DNA from: an uncultured Lachnospiraceae bacterium
GTDB lineage: Bacteria; Bacillota; Clostridia; Lachnospirales; Lachnospiraceae
DNA: 33,885 bases
NCBI GenBank assembly: GCA_947629545.1
Contig: CANREE010000024.1
Location: 1-33,885, forward strand
Direction of reading: 5' to 3'
Below are positions 1 to 7,656 of this stretch, piece by piece. The notes below the pieces were generated by a model, which did no database searches, had not been told where the DNA came from, and saw only the letters and a list, made by a program, of their open reading frames with translations. A program made the translations under genes and the position numbers. The first letter of the stretch is position 1. The number at the start of each line of letters is the position of its first letter.

Positions 1-446
1 ATCTTCTCAGCGGGCACGCCGATCTTCTTGTTCCAGATCTCATAGGCCTCGTCGTCGTCCATGTAGACCGACGGATAGAGACGTTCCGGATCCAGTCCTA
101 CCACTTCGGTCAGAAACTCCCAGGACCATGCGATGGCTTCATTCTTAAAATAATCGCCGAACGAGAAATTGCCCAGCATCTCAAAGAACGTGCCGTGGCG
201 GGCCGTCTTGCCGATATTCTCGATGTCTCCGGTGCGGATGCACTTCTGGCATGTCGTCACCCTGCGGCGCGGTGGAATCTCCTGTCCCGTGAAATAGGGC
301 TTCAGAGGCGCCATGCCGGAATTGATCAGCAGTAAACTGTTATCGTTATGGGGCACCAGCGAAAAGCTCTTCATCGCCAGATGACCCTTGCTTTCAAAAA
401 ATTCCAGGAACATCTTCCTGAGTTCATTTACGCCATATTTTTCCAA
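1..446 (-). CDS. alaS: Alanyl-tRNA synthetase, N-terminal part (runs off left edge)
   Basis: Charges tRNA-Ala with alanine in the cytoplasm. The 148 visible codons read as the class II catalytic N-terminus of AlaRS: an [14 protein letters not shown] opening, then [42 protein letters not shown], and [21 protein letters not shown], all hallmark stretches of the family. The start is inferred to be TTG at 446-444, because a GGAGG sits 8 bases upstream in the right register. The nearby ATG (GGATGAG) is out of frame. The rest of the protein (about 730 residues in typical members) lies beyond position 1. The 51-residue ORF at 511-666 lies just upstream and may share its transcript. Confidence 0.95.
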   Translation of the reverse strand, partial: MEKYGVNELRKMFLEFFESKGHLAMKSFSLVPHNDNSLLLINSGMAPLKPYFTGQEIPPRRRVTTCQKCIRTGDIENIGKTARHGTFFEMLGNFSFGDYFKNEAIAWSWEFLTEVVGLDPERLYPSVYMDDDEAYEIWNKKIGVPAEK

Positions 447-510
447 TGTCTCATCCTCCAAGTAATCATTACTTTCCTGCAATCGGACGCAAGACGGCAC
501 ACATCCGGAT

Positions 511-666
511 CTATTCCTGCTTATCTCCCGCCGCAGACTGAGCCGCCTTCTCGGCGTCTTTCTTATCGCGGAACTTCCGCCCGCAAATCACGCCGACGAC
601 CGCCACGGCTCCCAATATAACCATTTTGATCAAATTGCTTATAATGCTTCCAAGAATCTCAGCCAT
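511..666 (-). CDS. Small single-pass membrane protein, 51 aa
   Basis: Function unknown. The sequence starts [21 protein letters not shown] and has one hydrophobic segment (about residues 8-28), then a basic stop-transfer region (GRKFRDKKD) and a charged Ala/Lys/Glu/Gln tail, so it probably sits in the membrane with the tail in the cytoplasm. I chose the ATG at 666 because a GGAGG lies 7 bases upstream. The longer in-frame ATG at 720 would add an N-terminus without a ribosome binding site. It lies 64 bases upstream of alaS on the same strand. I recognise the general look of a small Clostridia membrane protein but no named family. Confidence 0.7.
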   Translation of the reverse strand: MAEILGSIISNLIKMVILGAVAVVGVICGRKFRDKKDAEKAAQSAAGDKQE

Positions 667-725
667 ATACCCGCCTCCTTCTGGTTTCTCCGTCTGCCAA
701 AACGCCTGATTTCCAATCATTCCTT

Positions 726-754
726 ATCCTATCACATCAAATCGGATTTAACAA
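726..754 (-). promoter_or_regulatory. Possible vegetative promoter for small membrane ORF/alaS
   Basis: On the minus strand TTGTTA (754-749) and TAGGAT (731-726) are separated by exactly 17 bases, each matching four of six consensus positions. The pair lies 60 bases upstream of the 51-residue ORF. The match is only moderate. Confidence 0.4.
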
Positions 755-763
755 GGTTTTTCT

Positions 764-1588
764 TCAGTCCGTCAACAAATATCCGTACTGGCTTATCAGC
801 TCATAAGCGCGTGCTCTGGTAGTTTCCGCCAGGGAAGACGTATATTCCACGCTTTCCAGAGAGCCCCCGGCAGAATTCTTCGCCGCCTCAATGGCAGCCG
901 CATCACGATTCTTCACCCACTGCCGTTCCGCCGTTACAAGTTCACGGGTCTGCTTTTCATCCAGCTTCTTAAGGATCGCATTATAAATCGTGCTTAACTC
1001 GCTGTCCCACAGCTTCAGCTCGTTATCGACGGTGTTTCTGGCAAGAGAATTACTGCCGGCGCCGCCGGCCGCATTTGACGCATTCTGTATGTCGCGGTTT
1101 TTCTGAATCTGCGCATCAAGTTCCGTAAGACGAATATAATACGGGTTCTTTTCCATAGGTGCCCCCCCGTCGGTGGCTCCGTCGTCAGAGGGCAGCATTT
1201 CAGGACCTGTATTGATCGGCGACACAGATTCATCTGCCATCTCTGCATCAGCGGAGGCTGAACCATCGACCTGCGTCAAAAACGCATTTTTGCTTACGTC
1301 TGATGCGCCTTCCTCCGACACTGTTTCAGGACCGTCATATGCATTTGTTCCGCCAGTCATTGCCCCCGGACCGGTTCTCACAGCCGCCGTACTCTGCGGC
1401 ATCGGTTCCGTCGGCTGGGGCGTTTCTTCTTCCACCGCTCCCGCACTGCTTTCCAAACCGCCGGCCAACGTCACTGTCACCTGTCCCAGCCGGTTCAGAC
1501 TTCCCGTCAAAAATCCGGTGCAAAGTGTAACGATACTGCCTATTGCAACTGTCAGCAACAGGATATCTATAAATTTACGGCCTCTCAT
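764..1588 (-). CDS. Membrane-anchored protein with C-terminal LprI/DUF1311-like domain
   Basis: A 274-residue protein. An N-terminal hydrophobic segment (about residues 8-28) serves as signal anchor. Then comes a long low-complexity acidic Gly/Ser/Ala/Pro linker (about 45-145). The C-terminal domain (about 148-274) is helical and carries the pattern ELKLWDSELSTIYNAILKKL ... ELVTAERQWVKNRDAA ... SLAETTRARAYELISQY. This is the layout of the LprI-like/DUF1311 family: a small extracytoplasmic helical domain with a central QRxWxxxRD-like motif, here ERQWVKNRD. In mycobacteria LprI inhibits lysozyme, and I would not transfer that function here. The start at 1588 has a GAGGGA ribosome binding site. 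It lies 36 bases after rnhA and is probably co-transcribed with it. Confidence 0.75.
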   Translation of the reverse strand: MRGRKFIDILLLTVAIGSIVTLCTGFLTGSLNRLGQVTVTLAGGLESSAGAVEEETPQPTEPMPQSTAAVRTGPGAMTGGTNAYDGPETVSEEGASDVSKNAFLTQVDGSASADAEMADESVSPINTGPEMLPSDDGATDGGAPMEKNPYYIRLTELDAQIQKNRDIQNASNAAGGAGSNSLARNTVDNELKLWDSELSTIYNAILKKLDEKQTRELVTAERQWVKNRDAAAIEAAKNSAGGSLESVEYTSSLAETTRARAYELISQYGYLLTD

Positions 1589-1624
1589 TCTTGTCCCTCA
1601 ATTTCTCAGGAAAACCAGCGCCGC

Positions 1625-2113
1625 TTACAGCGCTTCTTCCACGCCCTCATCCACCAGCAGGTCTTCGCCGTCCGCCGCTGTCGTGGCCAGCAGGTCGCAG
1701 CGTTCATTCAATTCATGGCCGGCATGACCCCTGACCCAGATAAAGGTAACCCTGTGACTGCGCTTGGCTTCCAACAGCCGTTCCCACAGATCGATATTCT
1801 TCACAGGACCGCTCTTCCCCCTCCGCCAGTTATTGCGGACCCAGTTATCGATCCAGCCCTGATTAAAAGCGTCGGTCAGATATCTTGAATCGGAGTAGAT
1901 CTCAACCTCACAGGGACGGTTTAACGCCTCGAGACCGACGATAGCCGCCATCAGCTCCATTCGGTTATTGGTCGTACGCTCATAACCGGCGGAGATGCAT
2001 TTCTCATACAATTCGCCTTTTTTATCAATATACTGCAAAATGGTTCCGTATCCGCCGGGACCGTCGGGATTTCCCCGCGCCGCGCCGTCGGTGTAGATCA
2101 TGACCTTTCCCAT
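1625..2113 (-). CDS. rnhA: Ribonuclease HI
   Basis: Degrades the RNA strand of RNA-DNA hybrids (R-loops, Okazaki primers). The 162-residue protein has the full RNase HI fold. The catalytic carboxylates are D9 (YTDGAARGNPDGPGG), E53 (NNRMELMA), D75 (YSDSRYL) and D140 (NERCD), and the conserved histidine is H130 (WVRGHAGHELN). The basic protrusion (NWVRNNWRRGKSGPVKN) resembles the E. coli-type handle, and there is no N-terminal hybrid-binding domain. The start ATG at 2113 is preceded by GAAGGA at suitable spacing. It lies 97 bases after the metallo-beta-lactamase gene. Confidence 0.97.
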   Translation of the reverse strand: MGKVMIYTDGAARGNPDGPGGYGTILQYIDKKGELYEKCISAGYERTTNNRMELMAAIVGLEALNRPCEVEIYSDSRYLTDAFNQGWIDNWVRNNWRRGKSGPVKNIDLWERLLEAKRSHRVTFIWVRGHAGHELNERCDLLATTAADGEDLLVDEGVEEAL

Positions 2114-2210
2114 ATCTTATATTCCTTCTTTCCGATCTTTTAGGCCGTCCTGACCCCGCTGTGTTTCGGACTTCTTCCATGCTCGCGGCCGTCAGCGGAT
2201 ATTCCGGCCG

Positions 2211-3830
2211 TCAGCGATCCCATTTATCGCACAGCGAATGGATCTGATCAGCAAATTTTGCCAGATCCTTATTTGATACGCCTTCATTCTTCTGCACAAC
2301 CTGCATGAGCCGTTCCGCGGCCGCCACAAGTCTTGCAAATACACTGTCGGCCCTCTTCTTACCGGCGGTTTCTTTTTCGACCGGCACGCCCTCGGTCTGC
2401 TTAAGCCACCGGCCGGCCGCCAGATCGTAGACAGAGCCGGAAAACGGTGCACTGGCCGTAAGCTTCTCCGCCCGGTTTAACTGCTCCGCGAACACATCAC
2501 AGACCTTGTCCTCACCATGGACCATAAATACCATCTGCGGTTTCTTCCGGAACGCCCGGATCCACTCCAGAAGCCCTTCCCGGTCCGCATGGCCGCTCAG
2601 GCCCGGAAGCTCTGCGATCCGCGCCTCCACATCGATGGTCTCTCCAAAAATCTTCACGGATGCCGCCCCGTCCACCAGTGCGCGGCCGAGGGTCGCCGCC
2701 GCCTGATAGCCGGCGAACACCACGCAGCTCTCCGGACGCCACAGGTTATGCTTCAGATGGTGACGGATCCGGCCGGCATCGCACATGCCGGCCGCCGAGA
2801 TGATTACCTTCGGCTTCGTATCGAAATTGATAGCCTTGGACTCCTCACTGGTGACCGCCAGCTTAAGGCCGGGGAACTCGATGGGATTGATCCCCTGCTC
2901 CACCAGTTCCTTCGTTTCTTCGTCGTAGCAGCGCAGCAGGTTCTTCTTAAACACATGGGTCGCCTCGATCGCCAGGGGGCTGTCCACATAGACTTCAAAG
3001 CCGTCGTGTCCCTTGATCATCTGATCCAGCTTGATCTTTCGCAGGAAATACAGAAGCTCCTGGGTGCGTCCCACCGCGAACGCCGGAATCACCACGTTAC
3101 CGCCCTTATCCAGCGTCTCCTGGATAATCTTCGCGAAACGGGCAATATGCTCCTCTGTGGTCCTTTTACCGCCCTCCACCTCATGGCTGCGGTCGCCGTA
3201 GGTGCATTCCATGACCACATAGTCCGCTTCCCCGATATACTGGGGATCGCGGATCAGCGGCTTATGCTTGTTGCCGATGTCGCCGGAGAATACGATCTTC
3301 TTCTCCACGCCATTCTCCCGGCACCAGACCTCGATGGACGCCGATCCCAGCAGATGGCCTGCGTCCGTAAACCGCAGGGAAATGTCGTCGTTCAGCTTCA
3401 CGATCTCATCATACTCCTGAGGCCGGATCAGACGGATTACGCCCTCCGCGTCGTTTATCGTATAAAGCGGCTCCACCTCCGCGCGGCCGGCCCTGAGGGC
3501 CTTTCGATTCTTCCATTCCGCTTCCATCTCCTGAATATGGGCGCTGTCACGGAGCATGATTCCGCACAGATCGCCGGTGGCAGCCGTGGTGATGACCTCC
3601 CCCCGGAAGCCTCTTGCGTAGATCAGCGGCAGGTAACCGGTGTGATCCACATGCGCATGGGTCACCAGCACATAATCGATCTGTGCGTAGCTGACCGGTA
3701 GTTCCGCGTTCTCGTATACATTGACCCCCTGCTCCATTCCGCAGTCCACCAGAAGCTTTGTCTGGCCGCATTCCAGATAATGACAGCTTCCCGTTACTTC
3801 ATGATCCGCCCCGATAAATGTCAGTTTCAT
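2211..3830 (-). CDS. Beta-CASP metallo-beta-lactamase fold protein, putative RNase
   Basis: A 539-residue predicted metal-dependent nuclease of the beta-CASP group (relatives: CPSF-73, RNase J, YsfT-like bacterial homologues), presumably acting on RNA in the cytoplasm. The metal site reads THAHVDH (H58, H60, D62, H63), followed by TDAGHLLGS and FSGDIG. Beta-CASP motifs follow in order: ECTYGDRSHE, IPAFAVGRTQELLY, VDSPLAIEAT, then SAAGMCDAGRIRHHLKHNL, and the C-terminal LSGHAD and VHGE histidines. The chosen start is the ATG at 3830 (MKLTFIGADHEVTGS), which is where family members begin. An in-frame ATG 75 bases further up would add an unlike, Asp/Gly-rich extension. The last ~100 residues are divergent and helical. 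Substrate specificity (RNA processing versus decay) cannot be read from the sequence. Confidence 0.92.
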   Translation of the reverse strand: MKLTFIGADHEVTGSCHYLECGQTKLLVDCGMEQGVNVYENAELPVSYAQIDYVLVTHAHVDHTGYLPLIYARGFRGEVITTAATGDLCGIMLRDSAHIQEMEAEWKNRKALRAGRAEVEPLYTINDAEGVIRLIRPQEYDEIVKLNDDISLRFTDAGHLLGSASIEVWCRENGVEKKIVFSGDIGNKHKPLIRDPQYIGEADYVVMECTYGDRSHEVEGGKRTTEEHIARFAKIIQETLDKGGNVVIPAFAVGRTQELLYFLRKIKLDQMIKGHDGFEVYVDSPLAIEATHVFKKNLLRCYDEETKELVEQGINPIEFPGLKLAVTSEESKAINFDTKPKVIISAAGMCDAGRIRHHLKHNLWRPESCVVFAGYQAAATLGRALVDGAASVKIFGETIDVEARIAELPGLSGHADREGLLEWIRAFRKKPQMVFMVHGEDKVCDVFAEQLNRAEKLTASAPFSGSVYDLAAGRWLKQTEGVPVEKETAGKKRADSVFARLVAAAERLMQVVQKNEGVSNKDLAKFADQIHSLCDKWDR

Positions 3831-3938
3831 ATGCCTGTCCCCGCTTTCTTCTCCGATTTTACCGCACAGTCCATTATGCCGATCGCCATCAGCATTCGAT
3901 TTCACCCGATACTTTCACGTTTGTCTGCATCTATAACC

Positions 3939-3967
3939 AGTATATCACGACAAAACTGATTTTACAA
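3939..3967 (-). promoter_or_regulatory. Putative vegetative promoter of the beta-CASP gene
   Basis: On the minus strand TTGTAA (3967-3962), a 17-base spacer and TATACT (3944-3939), with a TG-like base context before the -10. It lies 109 bases upstream of the start at 3830, within the 175-base gap between the LCP gene and the beta-CASP gene. Confidence 0.55.
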
Positions 3968-4005
3968 TTACGTTCAGGTTTTTCATGGCCGCTGTCCGTC
4001 CGGTC

Positions 4006-5304
4006 TTATTCTTCATCGCCATAAATACTCTCGCGCAGGAACTGCCTGTTCTGTTCAAAATCCACCTCAAGCACCGCCATATCGCGGATTCTGGCATCCG
4101 AATAGCTTCCATTTACGGGAATGCTTTGCTGCTCGATCCCGTAGACAACCGCCGCGGGCGCCATAAGGCTCAGACGCATACACTCGTCCTTTGTGAGATT
4201 CGTCGTCAAATCCGCCGGCAGATCGCGGATCAGATCCAGGAAATGACCAGTCAGGATAGCCGGCGCCTTCTCCACAAGCGCGGACAGCACCTTTCTCTGC
4301 CGTTCGGTCCGCGCAAAATCTGTACCGATATAGCGGTTCCGGCAATAAGCCAGAGCCTGTGGTCCGTTCAGGTGGAGCATACCGCTCAGCGTCTCATCCA
4401 GATAATCCGTGCCGGCCGGCCGGTTCTCCAGCATATTATATTCCGCCAGATAGCCGTTGACGTAAATCACCTCTCCGTTGGTGAGTTCCAGATCGACGCC
4501 GCCCGCCGCATCCACCAGATGAGCGAAGGCCTGAAAATTCACGAGCACATAGCGGTTCACATCGATGCCGAAATTCTGCCGGATCGTTTCCATCAGAAGC
4601 TCCGGTCCGCCGAAGGAATACGCCTCGTTCAGGCGGTTATCTTTATGGCCCGGTATCTTCACGTACATATCCCGCAGAAAGGAAGTCATATAGATCTTCT
4701 TTGTCCGGTTATTGATCGAAACCAGCAGCATGGCGTCCGAGCGTCCGTCGTCACCAGCCTCTCTGGAATCATTGCCGATCAAAAGGATATTGGTGACGCC
4801 TTCGGTATCCATGGCCGTGTACTGTACGGACGCAATGGGATCATAACGCATACGGTCATAGACGGTATTGACCGCATAGACCCAGAACCCGACGCCGGCG
4901 GCAAGGAGCAGGACCAGAAGCAGAAGAAGCCTTCTGGGGTGAAAGCGTTTTTTCTTCTGCCTTCTTCCGGCTTTTACCGGTTTCGTGCGCTGTACAGCGG
5001 TCTTTCTCCCGGTTTTTCTTTCTTTCGAATTATATCCCCCTGAATATGCATCGCCCGGATAATCCTTGTCTATGTAGTCTTCTTCCGAATACATATCTTC
5101 CAGATAGGCTTCGTCAATATATCCGTCGTCCGGATAGTCCTCATCCAGATATACGTCATTCGGATCGTCTCTGTACGGATCGTCCGCGTCATTCTCCGGC
5201 GGCCAGAGCATGTCCAGATTGATCTCCGGCTCCGGTGCTTTCGGCGTCCTTCTGTGGTTTGCCTGGTTTCTTCGCTTTATATTCCTTTCGGAATTCCTGT
5301 TCAT
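4006..5304 (-). CDS. LytR-CpsA-Psr (LCP) family cell-wall polymer transferase with acidic N-terminal tail
   Basis: LCP enzymes attach undecaprenyl-linked anionic polymers to peptidoglycan outside the membrane. From the ATG at 5304 the protein is 432 residues: a basic start, an acidic Tyr/Asp/Glu-rich cytoplasmic stretch (about 40-90), a basic patch (KAGRRQKKKRFHPRR), one membrane helix (about 126-145), then the LCP domain. LCP motifs are visible: NILLIGNDSREAGDDGRSDAM, TSFLRDMYVKIPGHKDNRLN, LVNFQAFAHLVDAAGGVDLEL and CRNRYIGTDFARTERQRKV, including the Asp/Arg residues that hold the pyrophosphate lipid. The start is uncertain. The next in-frame ATG at 5385 would add 27 residues, and neither has a convincing ribosome binding site. 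The DNA upstream is the gene-free region 5305-6111. Confidence 0.9.
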   Translation of the reverse strand: MNRNSERNIKRRNQANHRRTPKAPEPEINLDMLWPPENDADDPYRDDPNDVYLDEDYPDDGYIDEAYLEDMYSEEDYIDKDYPGDAYSGGYNSKERKTGRKTAVQRTKPVKAGRRQKKKRFHPRRLLLLLVLLLAAGVGFWVYAVNTVYDRMRYDPIASVQYTAMDTEGVTNILLIGNDSREAGDDGRSDAMLLVSINNRTKKIYMTSFLRDMYVKIPGHKDNRLNEAYSFGGPELLMETIRQNFGIDVNRYVLVNFQAFAHLVDAAGGVDLELTNGEVIYVNGYLAEYNMLENRPAGTDYLDETLSGMLHLNGPQALAYCRNRYIGTDFARTERQRKVLSALVEKAPAILTGHFLDLIRDLPADLTTNLTKDECMRLSLMAPAAVVYGIEQQSIPVNGSYSDARIRDMAVLEVDFEQNRQFLRESIYGDEE

Positions 5305-5471
5305 ATTCTTTGTCTGCGGATGCCCTATCTCCTCAGTCTCCTTTTCCGTATGGTCTCCGCTCCTCCCTACAGAAGTATAACGCATGGACGGAGAAAAAGA
5401 TAGCGGAAAATGCAGTTCCGTGAGACAATACAATGTTTTGAAATTAAATTTCACATATCCGCAGAAGAGAC

Positions 5472-5674
5472 GCGAAGGAAGCCTGCTCCTCCTGAGGTTC
5501 AGATTTGCTCGCGGGAAAAGTCTAAGTTCACAGCGATTTGCTAAAAGCATCACGAAAAATGGACAACTCGCTTCGCTCAAACAAGTCCATTTTTCGTGAT
5601 AACGCAAATCACTGTTCACTAAGACTTTTCAGCAGCTCGCAAAATTCACCTCAGGAGGAGCAGGTTCCCTTCGC
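5472..5674. repeat. Large imperfect inverted repeat 1 (about 203 bp)
   Basis: The two ends are near-perfect complements: left 5472-5499 (gcgaagg ... gctcctcctgagg) and right 5650-5674 (cctcaggaggagc ... ccttcgc). Matching continues inward with interruptions through aaaagtct (5516-5523) against agactttt (5622-5629). It closes with a perfect 16-bp stem, 5549-5564 with 5585-5600, around a 20-base loop that contains gcttcgc. The whole folds into one long hairpin. I see no transposase, no convincing ORF and no clear target-site duplication. It sits upstream of the LCP gene, within its possible leader. It could be a non-autonomous mobile element, an RNA element or a multicopy intergenic repeat. Confidence 0.75.
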
Positions 5675-5793
5675 TGGTTCTTCCGGGAGTAAGATACATT
5701 GCATTCTGGAACTCGATAAACCGGTTATTATTCGTGGCGCTGATTTTTTCTGAAACGGTGCATAATAAATATCTCTCAGCCAGCAACAGCGCA

Positions 5794-6049
5794 GCGTGGG
5801 AGGGAGGGCTGTGGAATATTCCGGGCGCGATTTGCGGAGAAGGGTTCAGCCTATCTTAGCGGGGAAGAGGGCCGTTTCGGGGTCGGAGTCCCTGACTTCA
5901 AGTCAGGGACGGAGCGCAAGCTGAGGGAGAACTCATCAAGAGTTCTCCCGAATTTGACGGTGCCCCGAAACGGCCCTCTTCCCCGGTTAGACAGGCAACC
6001 CTTCTCCGCCATGAGCGCCCGGAATATCCCGCAGCCCTCCCTTCCACGC
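5794..6049. repeat. Large imperfect inverted repeat 2 (about 256 bp) with two internal hairpins
   Basis: The outer arms pair over roughly 90 bases. 5794-5810 (gcgtgggagggagggct) pairs with 6034-6049, 5813-5828 (ggaatattccgggcgc) with 6014-6029 region, cggagaagggtt (5835-5846) with aacccttctccg (5998-6009), and ggggaagagggccgtttcgg (5861-5880) with its complement at 5965-5984. Inside are two perfect independent hairpins: 5888-5897 with 5901-5910 (10 bp, 3-base loop) and 5925-5934 with 5940-5949 (10 bp, 5-base loop). The element therefore folds as a long stem topped by a multi-branch head. It starts 62 bases after the spoIVA stop and could also terminate that transcript. Short ORFs here are by-products of the palindrome. 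Confidence 0.8.
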
Positions 6050-6111
6050 GTACCCTCCGCAACCATATGCCTATACCATGCATTCTTCTATCTGTCCGCA
6101 TATCCATCTTC

Positions 6112-7587
6112 TCAGATGATAATGCAGATCATCCCCCCATTCGAATCATTAATGATTTTCTGCAGCGCATCCTGCAGCTTCACCTGACAATCCTCCGTCA
6201 GCTGCGCCACCTTAGCCTGAATCCCGTCCTCAACGATCTGCTCAATAGACTTCCCAAAGATATTCGTCTTCCAGATCCCGTCCTCGCTCTCTGACGCGGT
6301 CTGTTTTATGTACGCGATCAGATCCTCCGCCTGCTGTTCGCTCCCGACGATCGGTGCAATTTCCGTCTCGATATGGGCCTTGATCATATTGATGGACGGC
6401 GCCTCCGCCCGCATCTTTACGCCGTATTTATTGCCGTGGCGGATCACCTGCGGCTCATCCAGAATGATCTCCGACTTCTCCGGCGTCACCACGCCATAGC
6501 CCCGCAGCCGTACCTGGCTCAGCGCGTTCTGAACTTTATCGTATTCCTTCTTCATCTTTGCCAGGGCGCTAAGCGTCTGCATCAGCTGCCACTCGCCGCC
6601 GATCGGCAGCCCCACATAATCGCTCAGGATCTGATAATAATATCCGTCGTCCACGTCGACGGTCACGTCCACCGTACCGTCCGACAGATCCATCTTATCC
6701 GCTTTCATCCCCCGCACCGCTTCCGCGGCCGCCGACGCAAGCGCCGCGGCTACGTCCTTCATCTGGGTCACCTTACCCATCAGTTCCTTCACCGCCTCGA
6801 TCACCCCGGCCTTCAGCCAGTGATCCGCGGGCAGGATCTCCATCCATTTGGGGATCTTAAAGTTCAGTTGTGTCACCGGGAATTCATTCAGCACCATCTG
6901 CAGGATCCGGAAAATGTCTTCCTTCCTGAGCTGTTCGCAATTGACCGGAAGGACGGATACGCCGTATTTCTCCTCCATCTCGCCGGCCAGCTTCTCCGTC
7001 TCGTCCGAGTAGGGCTTCACGGAATTTAAAAGCACCAGGAACGGCTTACCGATTCCTTTCAGTTCCTCGATCGCCTGTTCCTCCGCCGGGACATAGGCGG
7101 CCCGCCTGATATCGCCGATACTCCCGTCCGTCGTCACGACCAGACCAATGGTGGAATGATCCGTGATCACCTTCCGCGTTCCGATCTCCGCCGCCTTCGT
7201 AAACGGGATCTGATAATCGAACCAGGGCGTCTTCACCAGACGCTCGCTGTCATTTTCCACGTGTCCCGCGGCCCCGTCCACCATGAACCCGACGCAGTCG
7301 ATCAGGCGCACCTTAGCGGACGCCGTGTCGTCCAGCCTGATCTGGGCGGCCTCCTTCGGGATGAATTTCGGTTCCGTCGTCATAATCATTTTGCCCGCAG
7401 CGCTCTGGGGCAGTTCATCCCTGGTCTGGGTCCTGACATGCTCGTCTTCCATGCCGGGCAGCACCATCAGTTCCATAAATCTCTTGATGAATGTGGATTT
7501 GCCGGTGCGCACCGGGCCGACCACGCCCAGATAGATCTCGCCGCCGGTCCGGGCCTTGATGTCCCGGTATACCGAATACATTTCCAT
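6112..7587 (-). CDS. spoIVA: Stage IV sporulation protein A (spore coat morphogenetic ATPase)
   Basis: SpoIVA is made in the mother cell, binds the forespore membrane through SpoVM, and polymerises with ATP hydrolysis to form the basement layer of the spore coat. The 491-residue product matches the usual length (492 in B. subtilis). The N-terminus MEMYSVYRDIKARTGGEIYL is typical. Walker A is GPVRTGKST (residues 24-32), followed by the LIDCVGFMVDGAAGH and DHSTIGLVVTTDGSI stretches of the TRAFAC-type domain. The C-terminus ends NGGMICIII, like the conserved hydrophobic tail that binds SpoVM/membrane. The ATG at 7587 is chosen because AAGGGGG lies 8 bases upstream and the family starts here. It follows livF by 69 bases with no terminator seen, but it presumably has its own sporulation promoter. 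Confidence 0.97.
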   Translation of the reverse strand: MEMYSVYRDIKARTGGEIYLGVVGPVRTGKSTFIKRFMELMVLPGMEDEHVRTQTRDELPQSAAGKMIMTTEPKFIPKEAAQIRLDDTASAKVRLIDCVGFMVDGAAGHVENDSERLVKTPWFDYQIPFTKAAEIGTRKVITDHSTIGLVVTTDGSIGDIRRAAYVPAEEQAIEELKGIGKPFLVLLNSVKPYSDETEKLAGEMEEKYGVSVLPVNCEQLRKEDIFRILQMVLNEFPVTQLNFKIPKWMEILPADHWLKAGVIEAVKELMGKVTQMKDVAAALASAAAEAVRGMKADKMDLSDGTVDVTVDVDDGYYYQILSDYVGLPIGGEWQLMQTLSALAKMKKEYDKVQNALSQVRLRGYGVVTPEKSEIILDEPQVIRHGNKYGVKMRAEAPSINMIKAHIETEIAPIVGSEQQAEDLIAYIKQTASESEDGIWKTNIFGKSIEQIVEDGIQAKVAQLTEDCQVKLQDALQKIINDSNGGMICIII

Positions 7588-7656
7588 AAAAATAACCCCC
7601 TTGCTGTGGTGGTACAAATATATGCAAAGGGGTAAAATTGTATGATAACGGATATT

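Larger units (their letters stand above)
5305..6111. other. 807-base gene-free region between spoIVA and the LCP gene
   Basis: No ORF here has a ribosome binding site, a recognisable domain or codon use like the neighbours. The two large inverted repeats (5472-5674 and 5794-6049) fill most of it. In the remaining parts (5305-5471, 5675-5793, 6050-6111) I see only AT-richer spacer, which presumably includes the promoter of the LCP gene, but I could not place a convincing one. Confidence 0.6.

Noticed and set aside
2517-3701. Long plus-strand ORF (394 codons) across the beta-CASP gene
   Set aside because: It is antisense to a clearly conserved gene, has no ribosome binding site or domain, and its composition (His/Arg/Leu-rich) is that of a shadow frame. 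The same holds for plus-strand ORFs at 3985-5043, 13333-14391, 14511-15977, 17047-18309, 23026-24081, 23966-25246, 28456-29499 and 31251-32618.
5472-6049. CRISPR array or integron attachment sites
   Set aside because: The repeats are inverted, single and unlike each other. There are no regularly spaced direct repeats, no cas or integrase genes.
5851-6107. Two overlapping minus-strand ORFs of ~70 codons
   Set aside because: They fall within the 256-bp inverted repeat, lack ribosome binding sites, and their sequence follows from the palindrome.
7637-7644. CATACAAT on the minus strand, 50 bases before the spoIVA start, matching a sigma-E -10 box
   Set aside because: The -10 match is good and would fit spoIVA biology, but I see no -35 of the right type at 13-15 bases upstream. 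The GAATATC present is only seven bases away. Not strong enough to list as a promoter.
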